From positions 124,001 to 188,000 of the forward strand of contig JAKLPS010000024.1 in the NCBI GenBank assembly GCA_022013695.1: a DNA stretch of 64,000 bases, in the 5' to 3' direction. The notes under the pieces were generated by a model. The model did no database searches. It was given only the letters and a program-made list of their open reading frames with translations, and had not been told where the DNA came from. Made by a program: the position numbers and the translations under genes. Below, piece by piece: positions 1 to 8,562 of this stretch. The DNA comes from Weeksellaceae bacterium (lineage in GTDB: Bacteria; Bacteroidota; Bacteroidia; Flavobacteriales; Weeksellaceae). The stretch's first letter is position 1; each line of letters begins with the position of its first letter.

Positions 1-65
1 ATTTAATCCCAAAGCATAGTCGGATTTCCACCTTTTTTTATCAAATTTGAAACAAATCTTTTCGA

Positions 66-584
66 ATGAAAATCTTCTCTTATTTTCTGATCGCCATCGG
101 TCTCGTTTCTTGCATCCGGAGCGATATGGATCTCAAAACGTTGCAAAGCATTATCGTAAAAAACAGCTTTACCAATAAGCTGAACATCAATGACCAAATG
201 AAATATTACCGTCTAGACGGCGTCGAGGATCTTAAATTTGAAGATATGCTGAGCAAAAACAATGTGATGACGATTGATCAGGGCGATTTCAACCAAGATG
301 GTGAAGAAGATTACATCGCCAACGTTGTCAATAATTTTAACCGAAGTTCTGTGGCGCCTTCTCAATTTTTCCCGATCATTATCACGTTGAAAAGCGGAAA
401 ATATTTTATTTTCAAACTCGACAAATTCTATGATGCCAAATCCGCCGGAAAAAAACTCACAATAGATGATAAAGATTACATTCTCTTCTTTCATCGGGAT
501 CGGGAAGATGGAATGAAAATCAAGCAAGATACCTTCCGATTCGTTAATAATATCTTAGAACAATACAGCAAAATATCTGAATAA
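66..584 (+). CDS. Putative lipoprotein of unknown function
   Basis: The 172-residue product starts with a short hydrophobic stretch ending in a lipobox (LVSC, Cys16), so it is predicted to be a lipid-anchored envelope protein. Around residue 77 it has an acidic segment, DFNQDGEEDY, which resembles the calcium-binding loops of dockerin, FG-GAP or EF-hand type sequences. I recognise no catalytic domain. The stop lies only 6 bases before the start of the GH43 gene, so the two are probably co-transcribed and this protein may act in the same envelope process. The start was chosen because it places the signal peptide directly at the N-terminus. Family assignment is open. Confidence 0.72.
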   Translation: MKIFSYFLIAIGLVSCIRSDMDLKTLQSIIVKNSFTNKLNINDQMKYYRLDGVEDLKFEDMLSKNNVMTIDQGDFNQDGEEDYIANVVNNFNRSSVAPSQFFPIIITLKSGKYFIFKLDKFYDAKSAGKKLTIDDKDYILFFHRDREDGMKIKQDTFRFVNNILEQYSKISE

Positions 585-590
585 AATCTA

Positions 591-2351
591 ATGAAACCAA
601 GAAAAATCTTAGTTGCGGTCTTTACACTTTTTTTAGCTTGGATCTCTGCGCAACAAAAAACCTATTGCAATCCCATCAATATCGACTATGGCTACACGCC
701 CTTTGAAGTATTTGCCAAACAAGGTAAGCACCGCGCGACAGCGGATCCTGTGATTGTGAATTTTCAGAAAAAACTGTTTCTATTTTCTACCAATCAAGAA
801 GGTTATTGGTATTCCGATGATATGCTGAAGTGGAATTTTGTCCATAGAAAATTCCTGCGAGACAACAAATATATCCACGATCTCAATGCGCCCGCCGTCT
901 GGGCAATGAAGGACACCTTGTATGTTTTCGGATCCACTTGGGAACAGGATTTCCCGATCTGGAAAAGTACAAATCCAACAAAAGACGATTGGCAAATCGC
1001 CGTCGATACATTGAAAGTCGGTGCCTGGGATCCGGCATTTCATTACGATGAAGACAAGAATAAACTCTTCCTCTATTGGGGATCGAGCAATGAATGGCCA
1101 CTTTTAGGAACCGAAGTGAAAGTGAAAACCTTGCAATCCGAAGGTTTCGTAAAACCCATTTTGAAACTGAAACCGGAAGATCACGGCTGGGAAAGATTCG
1201 GCGAGTACAACGACAATGTTTTCCTGCAACCCTTTGTAGAAGGAGCCTGGATGACGAAGTATCATAACAAATATTACTTGCAATATGGCGCGCCTGCAAC
1301 CGAATTCAGCGGATATTCCGATGGTGTCTATGTTTCCAAAAATCCGTTGGAAGGCTTCGCCTATCAGCAGCACAACCCTTTTTCCTACAAACCGGGAGGT
1401 TTCGCAAGAGGCGCTGGTCACGGCGCGACTTTTCAGGACAATTTTGGCAACTGGTGGCACGTTTCCACGATTTTTATTTCCACAAAGAATAATTTCGAAA
1501 GACGCCTTGGAATCTGGCCTGCGGGATTTGACAAAGATGATGTGATGTACACCAACACAGCTTACGGCGACTATCCCACGCTGCTTCCGCAATATGCACA
1601 AGGAAAGGATTTTACCAAAGGTCTCTTTGCCAATTGGATGCTTCTCAATTACAACAAACCGGTTCAGGTTTCATCAACGTTGGGCGGTTATCAACCGAAT
1701 TTTGCGGTGGATGAGGATATCAAAACTTATTGGAGTGCCAAAACCGGGGATTCCGGGGAATGGTTCCAAACCGATCTGGGCGAAGTTTCAACGATTAACG
1801 CTATTCAAATCAATTACGCAGACCAAGATGCGGAATTTATGGGAAAAACGCTGGGCAAAATGCATCAGTATAAAATATATGGTTCTGAGGACGGCAAAAA
1901 ATGGCGCATCATCGTTGATAAATCCAAAAACCAAACCGACGTTCCTCACGATTATGTAGAACTGGAGACGCCTGCCAAAGCACGATTCCTGAAAATGGAA
2001 AACCTGAAAATGCCAACAGGGAAATTTGCACTCAGCGGTTTCCGAGTATTTGGAAAAGGTGGCGGCAAGAAACCTGCAAAAGTCGAAAACTTCGTTCCAT
2101 TGCGGTCAGATCCCAAAAAATATGGCGAAAGAAGAAGCATCTGGTTCAAATGGCAACAGAATCCCGATGCCGATGGCTACGTGATCTATTGGGGCAAATC
2201 GCCCGACAAATTGTACGGAAGCATTATGGTCTATGGCAAAAATGAATATTTCTTCACGGGAGCCGACCGGGCAGATGCCTATTATTTTCAAATTGAGGCC
2301 TTCAACGCCAATGGAATTTCGGAAAAAACCGAAGTTGTAAAATCTGAATAA
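591..2351 (+). CDS. Secreted glycoside hydrolase family 43 protein with discoidin-like and FN3-like domains
   Basis: This 586-residue protein has a signal peptide (about 1-21, ending ISAQQ). It is followed by a five-bladed propeller region (about 30-345) typical of GH43 arabinosidases and xylosidases. The early Asp in ATADP is the likely catalytic base and the Glu in VEGAW (about residue 218) the likely acid, judged by family pattern. Residues about 360-490 look like an F5/8C (discoidin) carbohydrate-binding domain (FAVDEDIKTYW, WFQTDLG). Residues about 500-586 look like fibronectin type III. It probably acts on hemicellulose side chains outside the cytoplasm. No SusC/SusD pair is nearby, so it is not in an ordinary polysaccharide utilisation locus. 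The exact substrate cannot be told. Confidence 0.85.
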   Translation: MKPRKILVAVFTLFLAWISAQQKTYCNPINIDYGYTPFEVFAKQGKHRATADPVIVNFQKKLFLFSTNQEGYWYSDDMLKWNFVHRKFLRDNKYIHDLNAPAVWAMKDTLYVFGSTWEQDFPIWKSTNPTKDDWQIAVDTLKVGAWDPAFHYDEDKNKLFLYWGSSNEWPLLGTEVKVKTLQSEGFVKPILKLKPEDHGWERFGEYNDNVFLQPFVEGAWMTKYHNKYYLQYGAPATEFSGYSDGVYVSKNPLEGFAYQQHNPFSYKPGGFARGAGHGATFQDNFGNWWHVSTIFISTKNNFERRLGIWPAGFDKDDVMYTNTAYGDYPTLLPQYAQGKDFTKGLFANWMLLNYNKPVQVSSTLGGYQPNFAVDEDIKTYWSAKTGDSGEWFQTDLGEVSTINAIQINYADQDAEFMGKTLGKMHQYKIYGSEDGKKWRIIVDKSKNQTDVPHDYVELETPAKARFLKMENLKMPTGKFALSGFRVFGKGGGKKPAKVENFVPLRSDPKKYGERRSIWFKWQQNPDADGYVIYWGKSPDKLYGSIMVYGKNEYFFTGADRADAYYFQIEAFNANGISEKTEVVKSE

Positions 2352-2378
2352 ATTGTTAATATTTTTTCAACAAATTGC

Positions 2379-2410
2379 AAGCTTTTGGAGATTTATTCAA
2401 AGGCTTTTTT
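2379..2410 (+). terminator. Rho-independent terminator after the GH43 gene
   Basis: AAGCTTTTG (2379-2387) pairs with CAAAGGCTT (2398-2406) with one wobble pair. A run of T follows. It lies 28 bases after the GH43 stop. Confidence 0.6.
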
Positions 2411-2585
2411 GTTTTTTCCTTCATGTTTTTTTGAATAAGCAATTTTTTGTTAATTCAAATAATCTTAATTTTAAGTTAATATTCATTAATTAAGTTCTTT
2501 TTTAGAAGAAAACTATTCAAGCCTACTGTAATAATTGAAATTATTTTATAAATTTATAACGCAATAGACAATTTAAAAAATCAAA

Positions 2586-3710
2586 ATGGAGTTTTTCCTG
2601 AAGTCAGAAGACAATGATGACCGAGCGATTTTCATAACAGGAAATTTCAATAAATGGAATCCCAAAGATCCCAAATTTGAGCTGGAGAAATTGGACGTAC
2701 AGAATTATTATATTAATATCCATGATGACGATCTGAGAGACGAAGTCGAATTCAAATTCACCAAAGGCGGTTGGGAAAACGTAGAAATCGATCGGCACGA
2801 CAGCATCACCCCGAACCGAAAGGTAAAAAAAGGGACAAAAAAAGTGCAAGTAATTGTAGAGAAATGGCGCGTGAATTGGGGACCTTTCAAAAAAGAATTT
2901 TTCCCCAAAGTGGAATTGATTGACGAGGCATTTTACATCCCTCAGCTCGACAAAACCAGGAAGGTGTGGGCATTATTGCCCTTCGATTATTATGATTCCG
3001 AGGAAAGCTATCCTGTTCTCTATCTCCAAGACGCGCAAAATCTCTTCAACGAGGGTTCCGCCTTTGGAAACTGGGAAATTGATAAAAAATTAGCACTTTT
3101 GGCCGAATACGGACGAGGCGAATTGATTGTCATTGCCATCGAACATGGCGACGACGACAGAATAAAAGAATATATTTTTGACAACAATGCACTGGCAGAA
3201 GAGGCAGAAGGCAAAAAATATCTGAGGTTCGTTACGGACACCTTGAAACCCTGGGTCGATCAGAAATACAGAACCAAGAAAGATCGCGAAAACACAGGGA
3301 TAGGCGGGAGTTCGCTGGGCGCATTAATCAGCATTTACGGGGGATTTCTCTATCCGGAAGTCTATTCTAAATTATTGATTTTTTCCCCTTCACTTTGGGT
3401 AGAACCAAATAATAATTTCCCGATGATAGGATTTGCCAACCCGTTCAAAATCAAAGTGTATCTCTATGGCGGCAGAAAAGAAGGCTCCAAAATGGTAAGT
3501 AAAATCAGACAATTTGAAAAATCTCTAAAAAAATGGAGCGTTCAGAAATTGTATGATTTTCAGGTCAAAACCCATATTAATGAGCAAGGAACGCATCAGG
3601 AATTTTTCTGGTCTCAGGAATTTCCGAGAGCCGTAGAATGGCTTTACATCGATAGTTTGGAAAGTCCCGTAAAAGCCAAAAATGAATTGGAAAATAATTT
3701 TAAAACTTAA
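2586..3710 (+). CDS. Alpha/beta-hydrolase esterase with N-terminal starch-binding-like domain
   Basis: The 374-residue protein has two parts. Residues 1-95 resemble a CBM20/CBM48-type beta-sandwich (FITGNFNKWNP, then FKFTKGGWENVE), the kind found in glycogen- or starch-binding modules. Residues 110-365 form an esterase of the IroE/Fes/esterase-D type, with nucleophile elbow GGSSLGA (Ser near residue 241) and a late His in the EQGTHQEFFW region. No signal peptide is visible, so it is probably cytoplasmic. The gene stands alone, 235 bases after the GH43 gene and just before a palindromic repeat array. Substrate is unknown; a siderophore-ester hydrolase is possible but no siderophore genes are close by. 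Confidence 0.78.
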   Translation: MEFFLKSEDNDDRAIFITGNFNKWNPKDPKFELEKLDVQNYYINIHDDDLRDEVEFKFTKGGWENVEIDRHDSITPNRKVKKGTKKVQVIVEKWRVNWGPFKKEFFPKVELIDEAFYIPQLDKTRKVWALLPFDYYDSEESYPVLYLQDAQNLFNEGSAFGNWEIDKKLALLAEYGRGELIVIAIEHGDDDRIKEYIFDNNALAEEAEGKKYLRFVTDTLKPWVDQKYRTKKDRENTGIGGSSLGALISIYGGFLYPEVYSKLLIFSPSLWVEPNNNFPMIGFANPFKIKVYLYGGRKEGSKMVSKIRQFEKSLKKWSVQKLYDFQVKTHINEQGTHQEFFWSQEFPRAVEWLYIDSLESPVKAKNELENNFKT

Positions 3711-3716
3711 AAAAAA

Positions 3717-3946
3717 CAAGTCCCAGCGGGACGATTGATATACCAACATAGTAATTTATTCCTATCAAAGTAGCAAGTCCCATCGGGACGAATGATATAC
3801 CCAACATAGGAATTTATTCCTATGAAAGCAACAAGTCCTATCGGGACGATTCATATACCCAACATAGGAATTTATTCCTATGAAAAGCAACAAGTCCCAG
3901 CGGGACGATTGATATACCAACATAGGAATTTATTCCTATGGAAATA
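3717..3946. repeat. Four tandem units (57-59 bp) with two palindromes each
   Basis: Units start at 3717, 3774, 3832 and 3891. Each holds a GTCCC-NNN-GGGAC inverted repeat, then about 18 bases (ATATACCCAAC-like), then an ATAGGAAT-TT-ATTCCTAT inverted repeat with 8-base arms. Unit 1 carries a mismatch in the second palindrome. The spacing is regular but the units contain no unique spacers, so this is a REP-like array and not a CRISPR. It fills nearly the whole gap before the M17 peptidase and ends 9 bases before its start codon. Confidence 0.85.
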
Positions 3947-3954
3947 GTGAAATT

Positions 3955-5361
3955 ATGATTAAAATCTGCAACAAAAAAGAATCCACCACACAAAAGATAT
4001 TTCTGTTCGCCGAAGACGATTGGCAGCAGGAAAAATCGGATTATCCCAATATGAACCATTTTTTTAATGGAAAAACAAAAGAAGTTTTCATCAAAACAGA
4101 TTCTCAACAAATCCAATTTTTCATCGGCATCGGCAAAGAACCCATGGGCTACGAAATCCAAGCGATAGCAAACAGATTCGCTAACGATTACAAGAAAAAT
4201 CTGCAAGCCGTTCCGACTTCTATCATTTCAAAATTAGGATTGGATTTGACTGAGGAATTTTTGAAAGGTCTATTTTTGGGTACTTACTGCTACCCGTTTG
4301 AAAAATCGCATCCGTTCTGGCAGGAGAATTTTGAACTTGATATTGAAAATATTTCAGAAGATGAAGCGAAAAATTTAGCTTTAAAAACCGAAGCCCTTTG
4401 CAACGGACAATTTGCCGGAATGGAATGGCTGAACAAGCCTGCGAACCACAAAAAAGTGGACCAAATTTCAGAATTCCTGAAAACGACAGCGGAAAAATAT
4501 AATTTAGATTATAAAGTTCTAAACCGAGCAGAATCCATCAAAGAAGGATTGGGTGCTTTCGCAGCTGTTAATCAGGGAAGTTCGCAGGAAGCAGCTTTCA
4601 CGATTTTAGAATACAAATCTGCGAAGGGAAATGCGAAAACGATCGGTTTAGTAGGGAAATGTGTATTGTTCGACACAGGCGGAATCTCCATAAAACCTTC
4701 CGCAAATCTGCATTATATGAAAAGTGATATGGGCGGAGCAAGTGCGGTAATTGGCGCTTTGATTACAGCTTCGGAACTTAAACTTCCGGTGAATATCATT
4801 GCAATTTTGCCTATTACGGACAATGCAGTTTCGGAAAAAGCATATTTGCCAAGTGATGTCATAACAGCTTACAACAGAAAAACGATTGAAGTGCTGGACA
4901 CCGATGCAGAAGGCAGAATAACGCTCGCAGACGGACTTTCCTATTTATCAAAAAATTATAAAACTGATGTTTTGATTGATTTGGCAACTTTAACTGGAAG
5001 CTCAGTTCGAATGTTCGGTTACACTTGTGGCGCCTACTTTTCCAACAATGACGATTTGAAAAAATTATTGGAAAAGTCAGCAGATAAAACGAATCAGAGA
5101 ATTTGGAATCTGCCGCTTTGGGATATTTGGAAAGACGATTTCACTTCAGATGTTGCTGATTTTAAGAATATTTCGATGAAGCCTTTTGGAGATTGCATTG
5201 TTGCGGCAAAATTTTTGGAACAGTTTATAGAAGGTCATCAAAACTGGGCACATCTGGACATTGCTGGCGTTGCGTTTGGAAACGTTGGTTATGCGAAAGA
5301 TAAGGCGGCGACGGGTTACGGCGTGCAGCTCTTGTTAGATTTTATTGAGAATTACGATTAA
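3955..5361 (+). CDS. M17 (leucyl) aminopeptidase family protein
   Basis: At 468 residues it has the length of M17 aminopeptidases. The C-terminal catalytic half (about 225-460) shows the metal and catalytic motifs: VLFDTGGISIKP with the catalytic Lys, KSDMGGA, and TDAEGRITLADGL with the metal-binding Asp and Glu and the catalytic Arg. These enzymes are two-metal, usually hexameric, cytoplasmic peptidases that remove N-terminal residues from peptides. The stop is 37 bases before an ATP-grasp ligase gene on the same strand, so it may be the first gene of the ligase cluster and process its peptide substrate or product; that link is inference. A housekeeping role in peptide turnover is the alternative. 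Confidence 0.9.
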   Translation: MIKICNKKESTTQKIFLFAEDDWQQEKSDYPNMNHFFNGKTKEVFIKTDSQQIQFFIGIGKEPMGYEIQAIANRFANDYKKNLQAVPTSIISKLGLDLTEEFLKGLFLGTYCYPFEKSHPFWQENFELDIENISEDEAKNLALKTEALCNGQFAGMEWLNKPANHKKVDQISEFLKTTAEKYNLDYKVLNRAESIKEGLGAFAAVNQGSSQEAAFTILEYKSAKGNAKTIGLVGKCVLFDTGGISIKPSANLHYMKSDMGGASAVIGALITASELKLPVNIIAILPITDNAVSEKAYLPSDVITAYNRKTIEVLDTDAEGRITLADGLSYLSKNYKTDVLIDLATLTGSSVRMFGYTCGAYFSNNDDLKKLLEKSADKTNQRIWNLPLWDIWKDDFTSDVADFKNISMKPFGDCIVAAKFLEQFIEGHQNWAHLDIAGVAFGNVGYAKDKAATGYGVQLLLDFIENYD

Positions 5362-5398
5362 AAAAGACTATACTTTTTTACAAAATACAAAATTGAAA

Positions 5399-6610
5399 AT
5401 GAATATGGAAAAAACGATTGTCTGCATCTCCTGTTATTACAAAGGTTATGATTTTATGGATGAATGTAAAAAGATGGGAAACAAAGTCATTCTAATAACA
5501 TCCGAAAATCTCAAGGATAAACCGTGGCCGTGGCACGCCATAGACGAGGTTTATTATATGCCAGAACTAGAACCTTCCGTGTGGAATCTCGACCATCTTG
5601 TGCAGGGATTTGCTTATTTGATGAAAAATCACCAAATCGATGCCGTGATTGCTTTGGATGATTTCGATGTGGAGAAAGCGGCCATGATTCGCGAAACTTA
5701 CCGTATTCCAGGAATGGGACAAACGACGCACCGCTATTTCCGAGATAAACTGGCAATGCGCCAGCAGGCCAAAGACAACGGCATTTCGGTTCCGGAATTT
5801 TCATCCATTTTCAATGATGCAAAACTGCATAAATTCACGCAGGAAGTTCCAGGACCTTGGGTATTGAAGCCACGTTCCGAAGCTTCCGCCAGCGGAATCA
5901 AAAAAATAAACTCCAGCGAAGAACTGTGGCCAGCCGTTGAACATCTCGGCAATGAGCGGTATAAATTTCTTTTAGAATCCTTCAAGCCCGGCGATGTTTA
6001 TCACGTGGATTGTTTGGTCTATAACAAAAAGATCGTATTTTCCTGCTTTTCAAAATACCTCTCGCCACCGATGAAAGTGTCGCACGAAGGTGGCGTTTTC
6101 CGCACCAAAACCTTGGCAAAAGATTCCGAAGAAGCCGTTGGGTTAGAAAAAATTAACAAAGAGGTTCTGGACAAATTCGGAATTCAAAATGGGGCAACAC
6201 ACAGCGAATATATCAGGGGAATTGATGGGCAATACTACTTCCTTGAAACTTCATCAAGAGTTGGCGGTGCACACATCCCCGATATGGTAGAAGCCGCTAC
6301 CGGCGTCAATATCTGGCGAGAATGGGCCAAACTCGAAAATGCTTTGCTGGACGGAGAACAATATACAGTCGAAGAAACTCAGAAATTATTCGCAGGACTA
6401 ATCGTGGCGCTTGCCAAAGACAAACATCCAAATACCCACGACCTTCAAAATGAGGACGTTGAAAAATTTCTATCAATCGATTACCACATCGGAATTGTTT
6501 ACAAAGCAACGACCGCAGAAAAAATTCAGGAAAGATTGGATGAAGCCGCCCTAATTGTGACCGAAAGAATCCTGAATATCCTCCCGCCGCGAGACAAACC
6601 AACCAGCTAA
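5399..6610 (+). CDS. ATP-grasp carboxylate-amine ligase (A)
   Basis: This 403-residue protein has a Rossmann-like pre-ATP-grasp region (about 1-100, opening TIVCISCYYKG) and an ATP-grasp fold. Visible motifs are WVLKPRSEASASGI with the ATP-binding Lys (about residue 160) and YFLETSSRVGG, the metal-binding Glu motif of the carbamoyl-phosphate synthase / D-Ala-ligase type. Such enzymes activate a carboxylate as acyl phosphate and join it to an amine. The reading frame is open back to 5345, inside the previous gene; I chose the ATG at 5399 because it gives a normal N-terminus just before the first beta strand. It is followed after 46 bases by the esterase gene. Substrates are unknown. Confidence 0.85.
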   Translation: MNMEKTIVCISCYYKGYDFMDECKKMGNKVILITSENLKDKPWPWHAIDEVYYMPELEPSVWNLDHLVQGFAYLMKNHQIDAVIALDDFDVEKAAMIRETYRIPGMGQTTHRYFRDKLAMRQQAKDNGISVPEFSSIFNDAKLHKFTQEVPGPWVLKPRSEASASGIKKINSSEELWPAVEHLGNERYKFLLESFKPGDVYHVDCLVYNKKIVFSCFSKYLSPPMKVSHEGGVFRTKTLAKDSEEAVGLEKINKEVLDKFGIQNGATHSEYIRGIDGQYYFLETSSRVGGAHIPDMVEAATGVNIWREWAKLENALLDGEQYTVEETQKLFAGLIVALAKDKHPNTHDLQNEDVEKFLSIDYHIGIVYKATTAEKIQERLDEAALIVTERILNILPPRDKPTS

Positions 6611-6656
6611 TGATTAACAATCAACTGAAAATTAACAAACTGATAACTAAATAAAT

Positions 6657-7370
6657 ATGCCTCAAATTACACATACAGATTATTATTCACACATCCTTGG
6701 GATGAGCATCAAGGTCGAAGTCACGGGACATTTTGGTTACCCAGTCATTATGTTTCCGACTTCGCAGGGTTCTTACACTCAGAATGCGGATTTTCATTTG
6801 AACGGAAGCATTTCTTGGTTCACCGACAATGGAAAACTAAAACTTTTCAACCTCGAAACGATTGATAATCTTAGTTTCTATAACAAAAACATATCGGCGT
6901 ACGACAGAATCAGAAATTATGAGTTGTATGTTCAATTTTTGGTTCAGGAGTTCATTCCTTACATTCAGAGAACACACAATACGCATCGTGTTGCGGTTGC
7001 AGGCGCAAGTTTCGGAGGTTATCATGCTTCTAATTTTGCCTTCAGATATCCAGACTTGGTGTCGCATCTTTTCTGTCTGTCTGGCGCTTTTTCGATTCGA
7101 AATTTTATGGACGGAATTCAGGATCAACTGGTTTACTTCAATTGTCCAGATGAGTTTGTAAAAAATGACGAAGCCTGGAAATACAAACATATGCACATCG
7201 TTCATAGCACTTCCGACCGCGATATTTGTCTGGAACCAACGCGAAGAATGGCTGGAATCCTCAGCTCAAAAGGAATCAACCATTGGTATGACGAGCAGAA
7301 ATGGATAGACCACGACTGGCCGCTTTGGCGAATGGTTTTTCCGAAATTTATTGGAAGATTTTTCGGGTAA
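6657..7370 (+). CDS. Alpha/beta-hydrolase (putative esterase)
   Basis: The 237-residue protein is a single-domain serine hydrolase of the esterase-D type. The nucleophile elbow is GASFGGYH (Ser near residue 119), the acid is probably the Asp in STSDRD, and the His is in DHDWPLW near the C-terminus. No signal peptide is seen. It lies 46 bases after ATP-grasp ligase A and 55 bases before ATP-grasp ligase B. It may therefore release, trim or transfer an acyl or peptidyl group made by the ligases. That role is inferred from position only; a stand-alone esterase is the alternative. Confidence 0.8.
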   Translation: MPQITHTDYYSHILGMSIKVEVTGHFGYPVIMFPTSQGSYTQNADFHLNGSISWFTDNGKLKLFNLETIDNLSFYNKNISAYDRIRNYELYVQFLVQEFIPYIQRTHNTHRVAVAGASFGGYHASNFAFRYPDLVSHLFCLSGAFSIRNFMDGIQDQLVYFNCPDEFVKNDEAWKYKHMHIVHSTSDRDICLEPTRRMAGILSSKGINHWYDEQKWIDHDWPLWRMVFPKFIGRFFG

Positions 7371-7425
7371 CAAATTAAAGAACCGCATTTAACTTAAATA
7401 TAGAAATTTAACAACTCAACATATT

Positions 7426-8376
7426 ATGGCAAAAAAAATTGGAATTTTATTCGGAATGGAAGATACTTTTCCGTGGGCATTCATCGATAAAGTGAATAAA
7501 ATGGGTAAAGGCGAATATATCGCAGAACCTGTTCAAATAGACAAACTAGAACAAGGTGCAGATTATGGTTACGCTGTCATCATCGACAGGATTTCGCAAG
7601 ATGTCCCATTTTACAGAGCCTACCTCAAAAATGCCGCAATGAGCGGAACTTACGTCATCAACAATCCATTTTGGTGGAGCGCCGATGAGAAATTTTTCAA
7701 CAATGCGCTGATGTCCAAAATCGGAATTCCGTTGCCGAAAACCGTGTTACTTCCTTCATACGAAAGACCGACCAACACATCCGAAACATCTTTCAGAAAT
7801 CTGAAATTCCCGCACGATTGGGAATACATTTTCAACTATGTAGGATTTCCGGCGTATATGAAACCGCACGACGGCGGCGGTTGGAGAAATGTGTACCGAG
7901 TAGAAAGTCCGGAAGATCTATGGGCAAAACACGCAGAAACAGAGCAATTGGTAATGATGGTTCAGGAAGAAATTATTTTCGAAGATTATTACCGCGTTTA
8001 TTGTTTGGGCAGAAAGTATGTTCACATTATGCCTTACGAACCGAGAAATCCGCACCATTTGCGGTACGCAACCACTCACCAAACCGAAGGCGAAGCGCGT
8101 GAAGCGCTGCTAAAGACCATCACCGAATATACTTTGAAAATGAATGAAGCTTTGGGCTACGATTTCAACACAGTGGAATTTGCTGTGAGAGATGGCATTC
8201 CGTATGCAATTGATTTCTGTAATCCCGCTCCTGACGCAGACAGAAACTCCGTGGGAGAAGAAAACTTCGAATGGATTGTAGAACATTCTGCAAAATTGGC
8301 CATCGAAAAAGCCAAAGATTACAAGCCAGGAAAAGTGAATATCCAATGGGGAAAATTTGTGACCAACAAACTTTAA
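7426..8376 (+). CDS. ATP-grasp carboxylate-amine ligase (B)
   Basis: This 316-residue protein differs from ligase A in length and sequence. The N-terminal part (1-95) opens with KKIGILFGMEDTFPWAF. The ATP-grasp part shows AYMKPHDGGGWRNV with the nucleotide-binding Lys (about residue 145), MMVQEEI in the hinge, and VEFAVRDGIPYAIDFCNPAPD with the metal-binding acidic residues (about 245-265). Such proteins form amide or peptide bonds at the cost of ATP. The gene follows the esterase by 55 bases and precedes the GCS2-type ligase by 186 bases; that gap contains a structured repeat. Substrate unknown. Confidence 0.83.
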   Translation: MAKKIGILFGMEDTFPWAFIDKVNKMGKGEYIAEPVQIDKLEQGADYGYAVIIDRISQDVPFYRAYLKNAAMSGTYVINNPFWWSADEKFFNNALMSKIGIPLPKTVLLPSYERPTNTSETSFRNLKFPHDWEYIFNYVGFPAYMKPHDGGGWRNVYRVESPEDLWAKHAETEQLVMMVQEEIIFEDYYRVYCLGRKYVHIMPYEPRNPHHLRYATTHQTEGEAREALLKTITEYTLKMNEALGYDFNTVEFAVRDGIPYAIDFCNPAPDADRNSVGEENFEWIVEHSAKLAIEKAKDYKPGKVNIQWGKFVTNKL

Positions 8377-8401
8377 TATTACAATTAGACATTTTTTTAT
8401 G

Positions 8402-8505
8402 GCAGCTATTTCCGCCTTCCACTCCCAATCTTTTTTGCAGACGTTTTCAGTTTAAACAGAACTCTAAGACCATGCAAAAAAGGATTTCCGCTCAAGACGG
8501 GCTGC
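8402..8505 (+). repeat. Structured interspersed element, copy A
   Basis: The ends GCAGC (8402-8406) and GCTGC (8501-8505) pair. A five-base TATTT bulge and CCG (8412-8414) pairing with CGG (8498-8500) come next. Further in, CTTTTTTGCA (8430-8439) pairs with TGCAAAAAAG (8473-8482), closing a loop of 33 bases. The same layout occurs at 14001-14106 on the minus strand and at 63680-63742 on the plus strand. This copy lies between two genes of the ligase cluster. It may be a non-coding RNA, a REP-like element or a small non-autonomous mobile element; the Flavo-1 RNA motif is one known flavobacterial family to compare. Confidence 0.72.
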
Positions 8506-8562
8506 AACAATTCGGTGTAATAAAAAACCAAGAACACTAACTAACTTTCAAACACAAATAAT

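Noticed and set aside
3717-3946. Regular repeats resembling a CRISPR array
   Set aside because: The whole 57-59 bp period is repeated, with no unique spacers, and no cas genes are nearby.
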